NCBI GenBank assembly: GCA_038746605.1 | Contig: JBCDKM010000017.1 | Span: forward strand, 43,589 to 107,588 | Length of the DNA: 64,000 nt | Direction: 5' to 3' | From: Rubricoccus sp038746605 | GTDB taxonomy: Bacteria; Bacteroidota; Rhodothermia; Rhodothermales; Rubricoccaceae | Shown here: piece by piece, positions 44,203 through 53,249 of the stretch | Numbering within the stretch: position 1 is the first letter of the stretch | Layout: each line of letters starts with the position of its first letter | The notes under the pieces: generated by a model | Database searches by the model: none | Told to the model about the DNA's origin: nothing | The model's input: the letters and a program-made list of their open reading frames with translations, nothing else | Position numbers and translations under genes: made by a program

Positions 44203-45591
44203 CTACGCGACGCCTTCGCCTCGCTCCACCTCCGCCGCCTCGAAGGACGGGCGGCCGATGGAGGAGTAGGTGAAGCCGAGCTCGGCCATGCGCTTGGCGT
44301 CGAAGACGTTGCGGCCATCGAAGACGATGGGCTGGCGCATGGAGTCACGGACGCGCTCCAGGTCCGGGCGGCGGAACTCCGGCCACTCCGTGGCGAGCAC
44401 CAGCGCGTCGGCGGCGTCGGCGGCGGCGTAGGCGCTCTCAGCGTAGGTGAGCGACCCGGAGCCGGTCAGCGGCTCGCGCTCGAACGCCTCCTGCGTGGTC
44501 TCCACAGCCTCCGGATCGAAAGCGACCACCTCGGCACCGAGGCGGACCAACTCGCGGATCATGACGTGGCTCGGCGCCTCGCGCACATCGTCCGTGTGCG
44601 GCTTGAAGGCGAGACCCCAGATGCCGATGCGCTTGCCTGTCAGGTCCTCGCCGAGAGCGGCGGTGATGCGTGGCACGAGGACCGTCTTCTGGTCGTCGTT
44701 CACGTCGAGGACAGCCTGGAGGATCTTGAAGTCGTAGTCCTCCTCGCGGGCCGTCTTGTGGAGGGCGGAGACGTCCTTCGGGAAGCAGCTTCCACCGAAG
44801 CCGATGCCCGCGTAGAGGAACTTCGGCCCGATGCGGCTATCGGTCCCGATGCCGCGGCGCACCTTGTCCACGTCGGCGCCCATGCGGTCGCAGAGGTTCG
44901 CGATCTCGTTCATGAACGTGATCTTGGTGGCGAGGAGCGAGTTGGCGGCGTACTTGGTCATCTCGGCGCTCTTCTCGTCCATCACGATGATGGGGTTGCC
45001 GGAGCGGACGAACGGCTCGTAGAGGCGCGTCATGATCTCGGCGGCGCTCTCGGAGTCCGTCCCGACGACGACGCGCTCGGGCTTCATGAAGTCCTCCACC
45101 GCGACGCCCTCGCGCAAGAACTCCGGGTTGCTCACCACATCGAAGTGCTCACCCGCGGAGAGGCCGTGCGCTTCGACAGCGGCAGTCACGCGGTCGGCCG
45201 TGCCGACGGGGACCGTGCTCTTGTCCACGAGCACCTTGTAGCCCCAGTCCGGGTTGGCGGCCAACAGGCGACCGATGTCGTCCGCGACGCCGAGCACGTA
45301 CTTGAGGTCCGCCGAGCCGTCCTCGGCGGGCGGCGTGGGCAGCGCGAGGAAGACCACCTCGGCGTCCTCCAGAGCCTCCGCCAGTTCGGTGGTGAAGTGG
45401 AGGCGGTTCTCGCGGATGCCGCGCTCGAAGTAAACCTCCAGGCCGGGCTCGTAGATGGTGACGGTGCCGCTCTGGAGCTTAGCGACCTTGGCCTCGTCGA
45501 TGTCGACGCAGGTGACCTGGTTGCCCATCTCGGCGAAGCAGGTGCCTCCCACGAGGCCGACGTATCCGGTGCCGACGACTGCGATGTTCAT
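44203..45591 (-). CDS. ugd: UDP-glucose 6-dehydrogenase
   Basis: A 462-residue enzyme making UDP-glucuronate in two NAD-dependent steps. The NAD loop is VVGTGYVGLVGG and the catalytic Cys is in GFGGSCFPKD. GIWGLAFKPHTDDVREAPS opens the UDP-binding domain. The following LVRLGAEVVAFDP is encoded across a copy of the palindromic repeat. The start at 45591 matches the family exactly. Confidence 0.94.
   Translation of the reverse strand: MNIAVVGTGYVGLVGGTCFAEMGNQVTCVDIDEAKVAKLQSGTVTIYEPGLEVYFERGIRENRLHFTTELAEALEDAEVVFLALPTPPAEDGSADLKYVLGVADDIGRLLAANPDWGYKVLVDKSTVPVGTADRVTAAVEAHGLSAGEHFDVVSNPEFLREGVAVEDFMKPERVVVGTDSESAAEIMTRLYEPFVRSGNPIIVMDEKSAEMTKYAANSLLATKITFMNEIANLCDRMGADVDKVRRGIGTDSRIGPKFLYAGIGFGGSCFPKDVSALHKTAREEDYDFKILQAVLDVNDDQKTVLVPRITAALGEDLTGKRIGIWGLAFKPHTDDVREAPSHVMIRELVRLGAEVVAFDPEAVETTQEAFEREPLTGSGSLTYAESAYAAADAADALVLATEWPEFRRPDLERVRDSMRQPIVFDGRNVFDAKRMAELGFTYSSIGRPSFEAAEVERGEGVA
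44526..44545. repeat. Palindromic repeat inside ugd, one mismatch
   Basis: CCACCTCGG, CA, CCGAGGCGG, identical with its flank (44526-44551) to the intergenic copy at 16765-16790. On the coding strand it gives VRLGAEV. Confidence 0.7.
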
Positions 45592-45761
45592 GTCTCTGCT
45601 GGGGTTGGGGCGCGCCGCGCGGCGCGGTACAGTTCGCGAACGGCCGTCAATCTCGGGAGCCGACTGATTTCTATGCGTGAAGGGCGCGAACATTCGAGGC
45701 GGAGGATCGGCCCATCCGGCGGTGGACTTGAATCGAAGGCGGTGCCCTGCCCCGGCACTGT

Positions 45762-45781
45762 CCGCCTCGGTACCGAGGCGG
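45762..45781. repeat. Palindromic repeat, 20-nt class
   Basis: Perfect fully symmetric copy (TA centre) between the divergent starts of ugd and manC. The downstream GCAGACCTGGG resembles the flanks of the mutS2 and kinase copies. Confidence 0.88.
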
Positions 45782-45845
45782 GCAGACCTGGGACCTCCAG
45801 AAGGGGCGCCCGCTATCTTGCGACCCCTCTGACTCGCACTCCTCC

Positions 45846-46964
45846 ATGTCCCTCTACGCCGTGATCATGGCGGGCGGCATCGGCAGCCGGTTTTGGCCGC
45901 GCAGCCGCCGCGCCCACCCCAAGCAATTCCTCGATGTCCTCGGCCCGGCGTCGCTGATCCAGAACACAGCCGCGAGGCTGCAGGGACTCGTGGAGCCGGA
46001 GAACATCCTCGTGGTCACGCACGCGGACTACGTGACCAAGACGCAGGAGCACCTCCCGGCCATTCCAGCGGACAACATCCTCGCGGAGCCCGTCGCGAGA
46101 AACACGGCGCCCTGCATCGCGCTCGCCGCCGCGCGCCTTTACGCGAAGGACCCGGATGCCACGATGATCGTCCTTCCAGCGGATCACCTCGTGCAGAATG
46201 TGGCGCGTTTCCAGGAGATTCTCCGCACTGCCGTAACCCGTGCGGAGACCCGGGAGAAGGGCTCACCCGGGCCACTCGTGACCATCGGGATCCGCCCCAC
46301 GCACCCCGAGACCGGTTACGGCTACATCCAGTTCGACGCTTTCGGAGACGAGGACGGCGTGGAAGACGACGGCCCGGCCGACACGCCCCAAGCGCATCGC
46401 GTCCGCACCTTCGCGGAGAAACCGGACCTCGCGACGGCCGAGCGCTTCGTCGAGGCAGGCGACTTCCTCTGGAACTCCGGCATGTTCATCTGGCGCGCAG
46501 AGGCCATCCTCGCGGAGATGGACGAGCACCTCCCGGAGATCCATGCCCTGTTCGCGCCACTCGCGTCAGACTTCGGCACAGACCGGCAGGACGCCGCCAT
46601 CGCGCACGCCTACGAGCGCACGCCGAAGGTCTCCATCGACGTGGGCATCATGGAGAAGGCGCGCGATGTGTGGGTGGTACCCGGCGCCTTCGGCTGGAGC
46701 GACGTGGGCGACTGGCGTGCTGTGCACGCGGTCGCGGAGAAAGACGAGCAGGGCAACGCTGCCGAGGGCCACGTCCTGTTCCACCACGCGAGCCGGTCGT
46801 ACGCGAAGGCGCGCGACGGGCGGATGGTGGCGGTCGTGGGCCTTCAGGACGTGGTGGTGGTGGACGCCGAGGACGCGCTCCTCGTCTGCCATCGCGAGAG
46901 CGCCCAGAAGGTCAAGGACGTGGTGGACTACCTCGGCCTGAACGGATTGGAGGCCTACACCTGA
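45846..46964 (+). CDS. manC: Mannose-1-phosphate guanylyltransferase
   Basis: A 372-residue enzyme making GDP-mannose. Signatures: MAGGIGSRFWPRSR with HPKQFLD, EPVARNTAPCIALAA, LPADHLV, FAEKPDLATAERF and WNSGMFIWRA. It lacks the C-terminal isomerase domain of long bifunctional forms. It diverges from ugd; an upstream TATCTTG could be a promoter -7 box. It supplies precursor for the polysaccharide operon. Confidence 0.93.
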   Translation: MSLYAVIMAGGIGSRFWPRSRRAHPKQFLDVLGPASLIQNTAARLQGLVEPENILVVTHADYVTKTQEHLPAIPADNILAEPVARNTAPCIALAAARLYAKDPDATMIVLPADHLVQNVARFQEILRTAVTRAETREKGSPGPLVTIGIRPTHPETGYGYIQFDAFGDEDGVEDDGPADTPQAHRVRTFAEKPDLATAERFVEAGDFLWNSGMFIWRAEAILAEMDEHLPEIHALFAPLASDFGTDRQDAAIAHAYERTPKVSIDVGIMEKARDVWVVPGAFGWSDVGDWRAVHAVAEKDEQGNAAEGHVLFHHASRSYAKARDGRMVAVVGLQDVVVVDAEDALLVCHRESAQKVKDVVDYLGLNGLEAYT

Positions 46965-46977
46965 GACCCGACTCCGC

Positions 46978-46997
46978 CCGCCTCGGCACCGAGGCGG
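46978..46997. repeat. Palindromic repeat, 20-nt class
   Basis: Perfect arms around CA, between the convergent ends of manC (46964) and uppP (47020), where it could serve both as terminator. Confidence 0.88.
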
Positions 46998-47019
46998 AGA
47001 CAGCCACGGTGGAAGGACG

Positions 47020-47871
47020 CTAGATAAAGAGCAGCCCCAGCACGCCGACGGCGTAGCAGTACACCGCGAACCAGATCAGGCTGCCGCGCTGCACGAACGC
47101 GATCACCACCTTGATCGCCCAGATCCCGCTCAGAAACGCCACCAGCGTCCCGAGGATCAGCGGGAGCGCGCCCATCGTGAGGCCGGTCTCTAGCAGATCC
47201 AACGTCTTCAGTAGCGTCGCGCCGACGATCACCGGGAGGGACATCAGGAACGAAAAATCCGCCGCCTCCTTGCGGTCCACGTTCTGGTAGATCGCCATGC
47301 AGATGGTGCTGCCGGAGCGCGAGATGCCCGGGATCAGCGCCGCACTCTGCGCCAGTCCTACGAGCAGCGTCTTGAGCGGCGTCAGGTGGCCGCTCGGGTT
47401 GGGGCGGAGCTTCGCGAGGAGCAGCACGGTGCCCGTCACGAGGAGCATTCCGCAGACCAGCCGGGGATCCGAGAACGCGCTTTCCAATGTGTCCTTGAAC
47501 AGGACATACACGATGCCAGTCGGCACCATGGAGAGCAGGATGTAGAGCGAAAGGCGAGTGCTCGGAACAGCGCTCCCCTCGGCACTATCCCGCTCAATGG
47601 GCCCGCCACGGAACGCCTGCGCGATGGTGCGTGGCTGGCGAAGCGCCTGCACGAGGTCCGTCAGGATGGTCCAGATCCGCCCCCGGTAGACCGTCACGAT
47701 GGAAAGCACGGTTCCGAAGTGAACGAAGACCTCGAAGGTGATATCGGCTGCTCCCTTCGTGTCGAGGCCGAGGAGATGCTGCCCGAGCACGAGATGGCCG
47801 GAGGACGAGATCGGGAGAAACTCCGCGATTCCCTGCAAGAGACCGAGGATGACGGCTTGCCACCAAGACAT
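47020..47871 (-). CDS. uppP: Undecaprenyl-diphosphatase
   Basis: A 283-residue polytopic BacA-family enzyme recycling undecaprenyl diphosphate to the monophosphate. Signatures: QGIAEFLPISSSGHLVLG with the catalytic Glu, and PGISRSGSTICMA. It belongs with wecA and the Wzx/Wzy operon in carrier-lipid handling. It lies 38 bases after ispE on the same strand. Confidence 0.94.
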   Translation of the reverse strand: MSWWQAVILGLLQGIAEFLPISSSGHLVLGQHLLGLDTKGAADITFEVFVHFGTVLSIVTVYRGRIWTILTDLVQALRQPRTIAQAFRGGPIERDSAEGSAVPSTRLSLYILLSMVPTGIVYVLFKDTLESAFSDPRLVCGMLLVTGTVLLLAKLRPNPSGHLTPLKTLLVGLAQSAALIPGISRSGSTICMAIYQNVDRKEAADFSFLMSLPVIVGATLLKTLDLLETGLTMGALPLILGTLVAFLSGIWAIKVVIAFVQRGSLIWFAVYCYAVGVLGLLFI

Positions 47872-47909
47872 GGAGCGGTGGAGGGTGAGGGCGCGAAGCT
47901 AGGTGCGAA

Positions 47910-48767
47910 TCAACCCGTTGCCCGTGGAGGCTCCACCCAGACACGCGCGCCCGCCTCCCGGGCTGCGTCGGCTGCTGCCTCCGCCTCGGCAACGCGCTCG
48001 AACGCCCCGACGACCGAACTGCCCGAACCGGAGAGCGCCGCCCAGCCCGCGCCGGACTGGCGAAGGGTGCGCAGCATCTCGCGAACCCCCGGGTGCCGGG
48101 TCGCGACGGGCGCCTCGAAGTCATTCGTCACCTCGCGCCGCCAGCGTTCCAGATCGTCGGACGTGACGGCTGCCGCGAGATCCGCCCGGTCCGCAGAGCT
48201 GGGCGCGATGAGGCGATATGCTTCGGCCGTGTTCACATGCACCGGCGGCACCGCTACCACCAGAGCGAACGGACATCGCCACAGCGAGCCTTCAGCGCGA
48301 GCGAGGGGCACGAGGTCACTGCCGAGGCCGGTGCCGAGCATCGCGCCCTCCCCCAGGAAAAAGGGGACATCTGCTCCCAGCCTCTCCCCGAGGCGGTGAA
48401 GGTCGGCCTCTGGAACGTCCAGGTGCCACAGCTCTGCGCAGAGTTGGAGCGCCACTGCCGCATCCGAGGAGCCGCTCCCTAGCCCGGCACCGTAGGGCAC
48501 GCGCTTGTCCAGGTGGAGCCGGGCGCGAGGCTCGATTCCCGCCCACTCCGCCAGCGCCTCCGCAGCACGCCACACGAGGTTGCCTCGGTCTGTAGGCAGC
48601 GCTGGATCGGAGGTCGTCAGCACGAGGGTATCGTGTGGCTCGGCCGTGAGCTCATCGTGCCAGCTGATGGGCACGAAGACCGTTTCGATCTCGTGATAAC
48701 CGTCCGGGCGGCGGCGGAGGACATAGAGGCCGAGGTTGACCTTGGCAGGAGCCGGACGCGAGAGCAC
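47910..48767 (-). CDS. ispE: 4-(cytidine 5'-diphospho)-2-C-methyl-D-erythritol kinase
   Basis: A 285-residue GHMP kinase of the MEP isoprenoid pathway. It has APAKVNLGLYVLRRRPDGYHE at its start and the ATP-binding loop PYGAGLGSGSSDAA. The C-terminal GSG loop is ALSGSGSSVVGAF. The pathway feeds undecaprenyl synthesis, matching the downstream uppP. It is divergent from the export operon. Confidence 0.93.
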   Translation of the reverse strand: MLSRPAPAKVNLGLYVLRRRPDGYHEIETVFVPISWHDELTAEPHDTLVLTTSDPALPTDRGNLVWRAAEALAEWAGIEPRARLHLDKRVPYGAGLGSGSSDAAVALQLCAELWHLDVPEADLHRLGERLGADVPFFLGEGAMLGTGLGSDLVPLARAEGSLWRCPFALVVAVPPVHVNTAEAYRLIAPSSADRADLAAAVTSDDLERWRREVTNDFEAPVATRHPGVREMLRTLRQSGAGWAALSGSGSSVVGAFERVAEAEAAADAAREAGARVWVEPPRATG

Positions 48768-48828
48768 GGAGAGACGGCGAAGAGAGGCGAAACGAGACGC
48801 CCCGTCCCCTCTCCCGGAGACGCGAGCG

Positions 48829-48835
48829 TACTTTG
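48829..48835 (+). promoter_or_regulatory. Candidate -7 box of the exopolysaccharide operon
   Basis: TACTTTG, an exact TAnnTTTG-type -7 element 45 bases before the first ATG of the operon. No clear TTTG -33 box is visible at the expected distance. Confidence 0.4.
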
Positions 48836-48879
48836 GTCTGCCAAGTTACCGTTCGCTCCCGGCCCTCCTTTCGGCCCTC

Positions 48880-50550
48880 ATGGTCCGCTTTCTCCGCGCC
48901 GCTTTGGTGCTTCTGCTCGTCGGCATCGGCGAGCTTGCCGCCCAGACCCCGACGCTTCCGCCCGGCACCCCGTTGCAGGTCGCGACGCCCGGCGCCCGGA
49001 TCGGCCGGGCACCCGTCGATGCCATCGCGCTAGAGGGCGCTGTGAAGCCGGACGAGTACATCGTTGGACCGGGGGACGTGTTCACGGTCACCATCGGAGG
49101 GTCGGTGCCCCGGCAGGTGGCTACGGCCGTTTCCGCCGAGGGTCGCCTCGCAATCCCCGAGGCAGGCAGCTTCGACGCGGCGGGCCAGACTCTCGCCTCT
49201 GTCCTGGCACGGGTCCGCCCCGCTCTCCAGCGCCGCTTCGCCAACGTCACGACCGATGTGACACTCGCAGAGCCCCGCCAGTTCTTCGTCCATGTCTCTG
49301 GGGCCGTCCCCGACCCCGGCCGTCACGTGGTGCGCGCCGTCGGCAGGGTCGAGGACGCTCTGACCTCGGCCACACTCGGCTCTCCCATTGCCACACTGCT
49401 GGACTACGGTGCCCTGGAGGACAGCGCGACTCTACGCGCTGCCTACCGCAATGTCCGGGTGCAACGAGAAGACGGCACGGTTCTCCTGGTCGACATCGCG
49501 CGTTATTTCGCGACCGGCGATACGCGCTACAACCCCTATCTCCGCGATGGCGACCGCGTCCAGCTCCCGGCATTCTCCCCCCGGCGTGAGGGCGTGTTCG
49601 TGAGCGGAGCAGTTCTCCGGCCTGGGATCTACGACCTTCGCCCCGGCGACACTGTCGCCGACCTCGGCATCGTTGCAGGCGCACAGGAGAGCGCCGTGTA
49701 TCGCTTCCTCCGGTTCGGCGGGCCGGAGCGCACCCTCACACCTATCGAGGCCGCTACGACGCCCGTTGGCCCACGCGACCAGATTTCCGTCGCGGATGCG
49801 GACCCGCTCGCGGCAGCGGCTACGGCGGAGGGGGCCGTGCTGTATCCCGGCTTCTACCCGGTCCGTGCAGGAGAGACGACCGTCGGAGACCTCGTTACTC
49901 TCGCGGGGGGCCTAACGGACGAAGCACTCCCCCGGGCGGCCTACCTGGAGCGCACCGGCTCGGCACCGGACAGTGCCGAGGTCGCTGACCTCCGTGGAGA
50001 CGGGCTCGATCTCCTTGACCAACTGTACTACCGTCAAGAGGTCGCCCGAACCCCTCGATTCGGACTCGATCTCGGCGAAACCCTCTCTCTTAGCCTTGTG
50101 CTTCGAGATGGAGACCGGCTCGTCGTACCACGCGGCGGCGACGGCGTTCGGGTCTTCGGGGCCGTCGCTCGACCCGGGTTTGTCCCCTTCTCTCCCGACC
50201 ACACGGCCAGTGCCTACGTGAACGAGGCCGGCGGACTGGCGCCCGGCGCTACAGACGTTTTTCTCCTCGAAGCCGGAACTGGCCGCCTCGTTCCTGACGA
50301 GGGGCAGCGCATCGCACTCGGTGACGCCGTGTTCGTTTCTCGCGAGGTGATTGCCGACACTCCACAGGCCGCACAGGTCGCACTACAACAACGGCAGGCG
50401 GAGCGAGACGAAGCTCGCGCTCTCCGCGAGGAACGACGCGACGCGCGCCAAGCCCGAACTCAGCTCATCCAGAGCATCGCCAGCGCAACCGGCGCTGTCG
50501 CGTCCATCATCCTCGCCGTTATCGCCCTCAACAACGCCGCAGGCAACTGA
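48880..50550 (+). CDS. Wza-like polysaccharide export protein with SLBB domains
   Basis: A 556-residue exported protein. The signal peptide (LVLLLVGIGELAAQ) is followed by the polysaccharide biosynthesis/export domain (DEYIVGPGDVFTVTIGG) and at least three SLBB-type repeats (VHVSGAVPDPGRHVV, FVSGAVLRPGIYDLRPGD, VFGAVARPGFVPF). A charged coiled stretch and a C-terminal membrane segment (ASIILAVIALN) end it. It forms the outer-membrane channel of the system. I chose the ATG at 48880; the next gene starts four bases after the stop codon. Confidence 0.9.
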   Translation: MVRFLRAALVLLLVGIGELAAQTPTLPPGTPLQVATPGARIGRAPVDAIALEGAVKPDEYIVGPGDVFTVTIGGSVPRQVATAVSAEGRLAIPEAGSFDAAGQTLASVLARVRPALQRRFANVTTDVTLAEPRQFFVHVSGAVPDPGRHVVRAVGRVEDALTSATLGSPIATLLDYGALEDSATLRAAYRNVRVQREDGTVLLVDIARYFATGDTRYNPYLRDGDRVQLPAFSPRREGVFVSGAVLRPGIYDLRPGDTVADLGIVAGAQESAVYRFLRFGGPERTLTPIEAATTPVGPRDQISVADADPLAAAATAEGAVLYPGFYPVRAGETTVGDLVTLAGGLTDEALPRAAYLERTGSAPDSAEVADLRGDGLDLLDQLYYRQEVARTPRFGLDLGETLSLSLVLRDGDRLVVPRGGDGVRVFGAVARPGFVPFSPDHTASAYVNEAGGLAPGATDVFLLEAGTGRLVPDEGQRIALGDAVFVSREVIADTPQAAQVALQQRQAERDEARALREERRDARQARTQLIQSIASATGAVASIILAVIALNNAAGN

Positions 50551-50554
50551 TCCC

Positions 50555-51793
50555 ATGGAGGTCTCCACGACATCGACGGGCAATGGAGACGGCGCGATGT
50601 CTCCGGTCCCTAGCGAGGGTCTGAAGAGCGGCAGGCCCTCTGCTGTAGATGATAACGAACGGCTACTGGAACGGCTGTGGGACGGCGCGCGCCTCCTCTA
50701 CCAGACGCGGTGGTGGCTCGTCGCCATCTTTGTTCTCTCCAGCATTGGCTCGGTCTGGTACGCCCTCTCGCTTCCTAACCAGTATCGAGCTGAGACTCGG
50801 GTCCTGCTCCCCGAGGGCGGCGGCGGGCTTGCGGCAGGTCTTCTCGGGAACATCGCGCCATCGGCAGCGGCCCTCTTCGGCGGCGGCGGCAGTTACACCC
50901 GGTACCTCGCCATTCTGACGAGCCGCGAGACACTCGGGGCGGCCGTTGACCAGTTCAATCTGGTCGAGGTTTACGACCTGAGCGAAGAGCTCGACCCACG
51001 GCTATTCGCCATCTACGAGCTTGGCGAGCGCTCCACATTCGACGTCAGCCTCGACTACGACTACCTGTCGATCCAGGTCCTTGACCCCGATCCTGACCGG
51101 GCAGCACAGATCTCCAACTTCCTCGTCCAGCATCTCAACGAGCGACACATCGAACTCTCGTCACAAAGTGCATCGGAGAACCGGGCTCTGCTGGAGTCCC
51201 GCCTTCAGCAGGCGAATCTGGAACTGGACTCCGCTCAGGCCGAGTTGCAAGCCCTCCAAGAGCGCTACGGTGTGGTCGAACCTGATGCACAGGCCTCCGC
51301 CGTCATGAGCGCCCTCGGGACGGCGCAGTCGCAGGTGGCCGTGGCGGAAGCCCAATACCAGTCGCTCCTCTCCCAGTTTGGTCCTGAGAACCCAGACGTA
51401 GTAGCTGCGCAGGCTGCTCTTTCGGCTGCGCGAGAGCAGGTAGCTCGCCTTCAGCGAGGACAGGAAGCAGTCATGCCCGTCCCGCTGCAAGCTCTGCCTC
51501 AGGTCCAAAGGCAGTACGCAGAGGCGACGCAGGCAATCGTGACCCAGGCACGGATCATCGAAGAGGTTCAGCCGCTCTACGAACAGGCCCGGCTCCAGCA
51601 GCAACGGGAGGCGAGCGCGGTTCAGGTCCTCGACGAGGCCATCCCGCCTCCGCTAAAAGCGGAGCCGCGACGCTCTGTCCTCGTTGTGTCGATGACGATC
51701 TCAGCGGTCCTTCTGGCGATGGTTTGCGTCGTTGGGGTGGGGACCATCCAGCGTCTAGGACCCGTGGTGCTATCTCGCTTACGGAGTTCCTAG
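50555..51793 (+). CDS. wzz: Polysaccharide chain-length determinant (Wzz/GNVR family)
   Basis: A 412-residue inner-membrane co-polymerase. The first membrane segment is at about residues 50-70 (WWLVAIFVLSSIGSVWYAL) with a Wzz domain after it (YRAETRVLLP). A long coiled coil spans about 200-370 and a second membrane segment (SMTISAVLLAMVCVVGVG) closes it near the end. No tyrosine kinase domain is attached. It controls polymer length with the Wzy encoded next, which begins four bases after the stop codon. Confidence 0.9.
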   Translation: MEVSTTSTGNGDGAMSPVPSEGLKSGRPSAVDDNERLLERLWDGARLLYQTRWWLVAIFVLSSIGSVWYALSLPNQYRAETRVLLPEGGGGLAAGLLGNIAPSAAALFGGGGSYTRYLAILTSRETLGAAVDQFNLVEVYDLSEELDPRLFAIYELGERSTFDVSLDYDYLSIQVLDPDPDRAAQISNFLVQHLNERHIELSSQSASENRALLESRLQQANLELDSAQAELQALQERYGVVEPDAQASAVMSALGTAQSQVAVAEAQYQSLLSQFGPENPDVVAAQAALSAAREQVARLQRGQEAVMPVPLQALPQVQRQYAEATQAIVTQARIIEEVQPLYEQARLQQQREASAVQVLDEAIPPPLKAEPRRSVLVVSMTISAVLLAMVCVVGVGTIQRLGPVVLSRLRSS

Positions 51794-51797
51794 AGGC

Positions 51798-53249
51798 GTG
51801 CCCACGCTTATAACAGCTCAGATATCATCCGACCGCCTCCCCACAGGCAGTCTGGTTATCGCTGGCGCGTTAGCACTCCTCATAGCGTTCGGCCTCGCGT
51901 CCTCGAACCCGACGCACGCACTCGTCTTCGCCGGAGCGGCTACCGTTACCGCCTTTGCTACTTCGTTCCGCCCCGGACCCGTTATACAGCTTGGGTTCGT
52001 GCTCCTCTTTTCCGCCTTCCAGATCTTCGGAGGGGACGGGACGCAGATCGGTGAACTAGTGAGCGGTCTTGTGCTCGTCGGCTACCTCGCCTACTGGTAC
52101 ACCACAGCGGTGCTTTCGCCCCGCCCCATCGTGACCTCATTTTTCGATTTGGCAGCGGTTGCATGGGGCGTAGTGGGGATTCCCGCTGCCACTCTGTGGG
52201 GCATCTGGATGGGAGCGAATTCGTTCCTCCTCCGGGCGGATATCCTCGCAGCGATTCCGTTTCTTCTCTACCTACCGGTCAAAGACATCTGCACGCGCTA
52301 TGAGCGAGGCGCACTAAGCGTTGCGCTTGCGCTCGTGGTCTACGGTCTCGCCGGGACGGCCTTCGGCTTCATCAACCTTCGAGGCGTGATCGCGGGAGCT
52401 AGCGAGTACTGGCAAATCGCAGACGCGCGCTACAACCTCTCAGAGACTGGCATCACGTCTGGCCTGTTGCTCGCCCTAGCGAGTCTACCCGCAGCGTGGA
52501 ACAACCAGTCCCGATGGCGTCCCCTCCTCTTGACTGCGTTGTTTGGGCTCGCTCTCGTTTTGTTCGGGGGGCTGGTCCTCACGAAATCACGGGGGTTCTG
52601 GGCAGCAGGCGTCATTGGCATCATCTGCGTTCTGACTTTCACTAGGGGGCGTAATCGCCGCCACGCAACCATTGGGCTCGTTGCGATAGTCCTCACGATG
52701 GGTGTGGGCGCCCTCTTGGTACTGGGCGATGCCGCGGTTCTCCTCGCGATTGGCACGCTCAACCGCCTCGCGACACTCGAAAACGCTGTCACGAAGGACA
52801 TCTCTCTGCTGAACCGCTTTGCAGAGAGTGCAGCAGCCTTTGACCTCATCCGTGAGCAACCGCTTCTCGGATGGGGGTTCGGACGAGACATTCCCTTCTT
52901 TAACATCATCCTACGGAAGACGACCTTCACCGGCTTTGTCCACAACGGCTTTGTTGCCCTTTGGCTCAAAACGGGAACCGTCGGGCTTTTCCTGATGGGA
53001 GTGGTCTGGGGAGGAGCCATTCTCCGCAGCTTATCGGCTCTTCTTCGAAAGACTCTCAGCGCATCTCTGACTGCGATCACGATCGGGCTTGTGTCCGCCC
53101 TCATTGCCTTCACACCGGTCGTCTCAACGTCCAACCCGTTCTCGATTCTCGATCAGATGCTCGTCGTGACCCTGCTGATGGGGGCTCTCCATGGGCTCGC
53201 GGATCGAAGTCGCTGGCACCGTGAGGCTGATCGCTCCCCTACGTCGTGA
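51798..53249 (+). CDS. wzy: O-antigen polymerase/ligase-type membrane protein (Wzy)
   Basis: A 483-residue protein with about twelve membrane segments and a large periplasmic loop. The loop includes LLGWGFGRDIPFF and FVHNGFVALWLKTG, the conserved H-N-x-x-x-x-x-x-x-x-x-G pattern of Wzy_C/O-antigen ligases. It starts with GTG and overlaps wzx by four bases (GTGA). Polymerase and ligase cannot be separated by sequence; the operon context favours polymerase. Confidence 0.85.
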   Translation: MPTLITAQISSDRLPTGSLVIAGALALLIAFGLASSNPTHALVFAGAATVTAFATSFRPGPVIQLGFVLLFSAFQIFGGDGTQIGELVSGLVLVGYLAYWYTTAVLSPRPIVTSFFDLAAVAWGVVGIPAATLWGIWMGANSFLLRADILAAIPFLLYLPVKDICTRYERGALSVALALVVYGLAGTAFGFINLRGVIAGASEYWQIADARYNLSETGITSGLLLALASLPAAWNNQSRWRPLLLTALFGLALVLFGGLVLTKSRGFWAAGVIGIICVLTFTRGRNRRHATIGLVAIVLTMGVGALLVLGDAAVLLAIGTLNRLATLENAVTKDISLLNRFAESAAAFDLIREQPLLGWGFGRDIPFFNIILRKTTFTGFVHNGFVALWLKTGTVGLFLMGVVWGGAILRSLSALLRKTLSASLTAITIGLVSALIAFTPVVSTSNPFSILDQMLVVTLLMGALHGLADRSRWHREADRSPTS

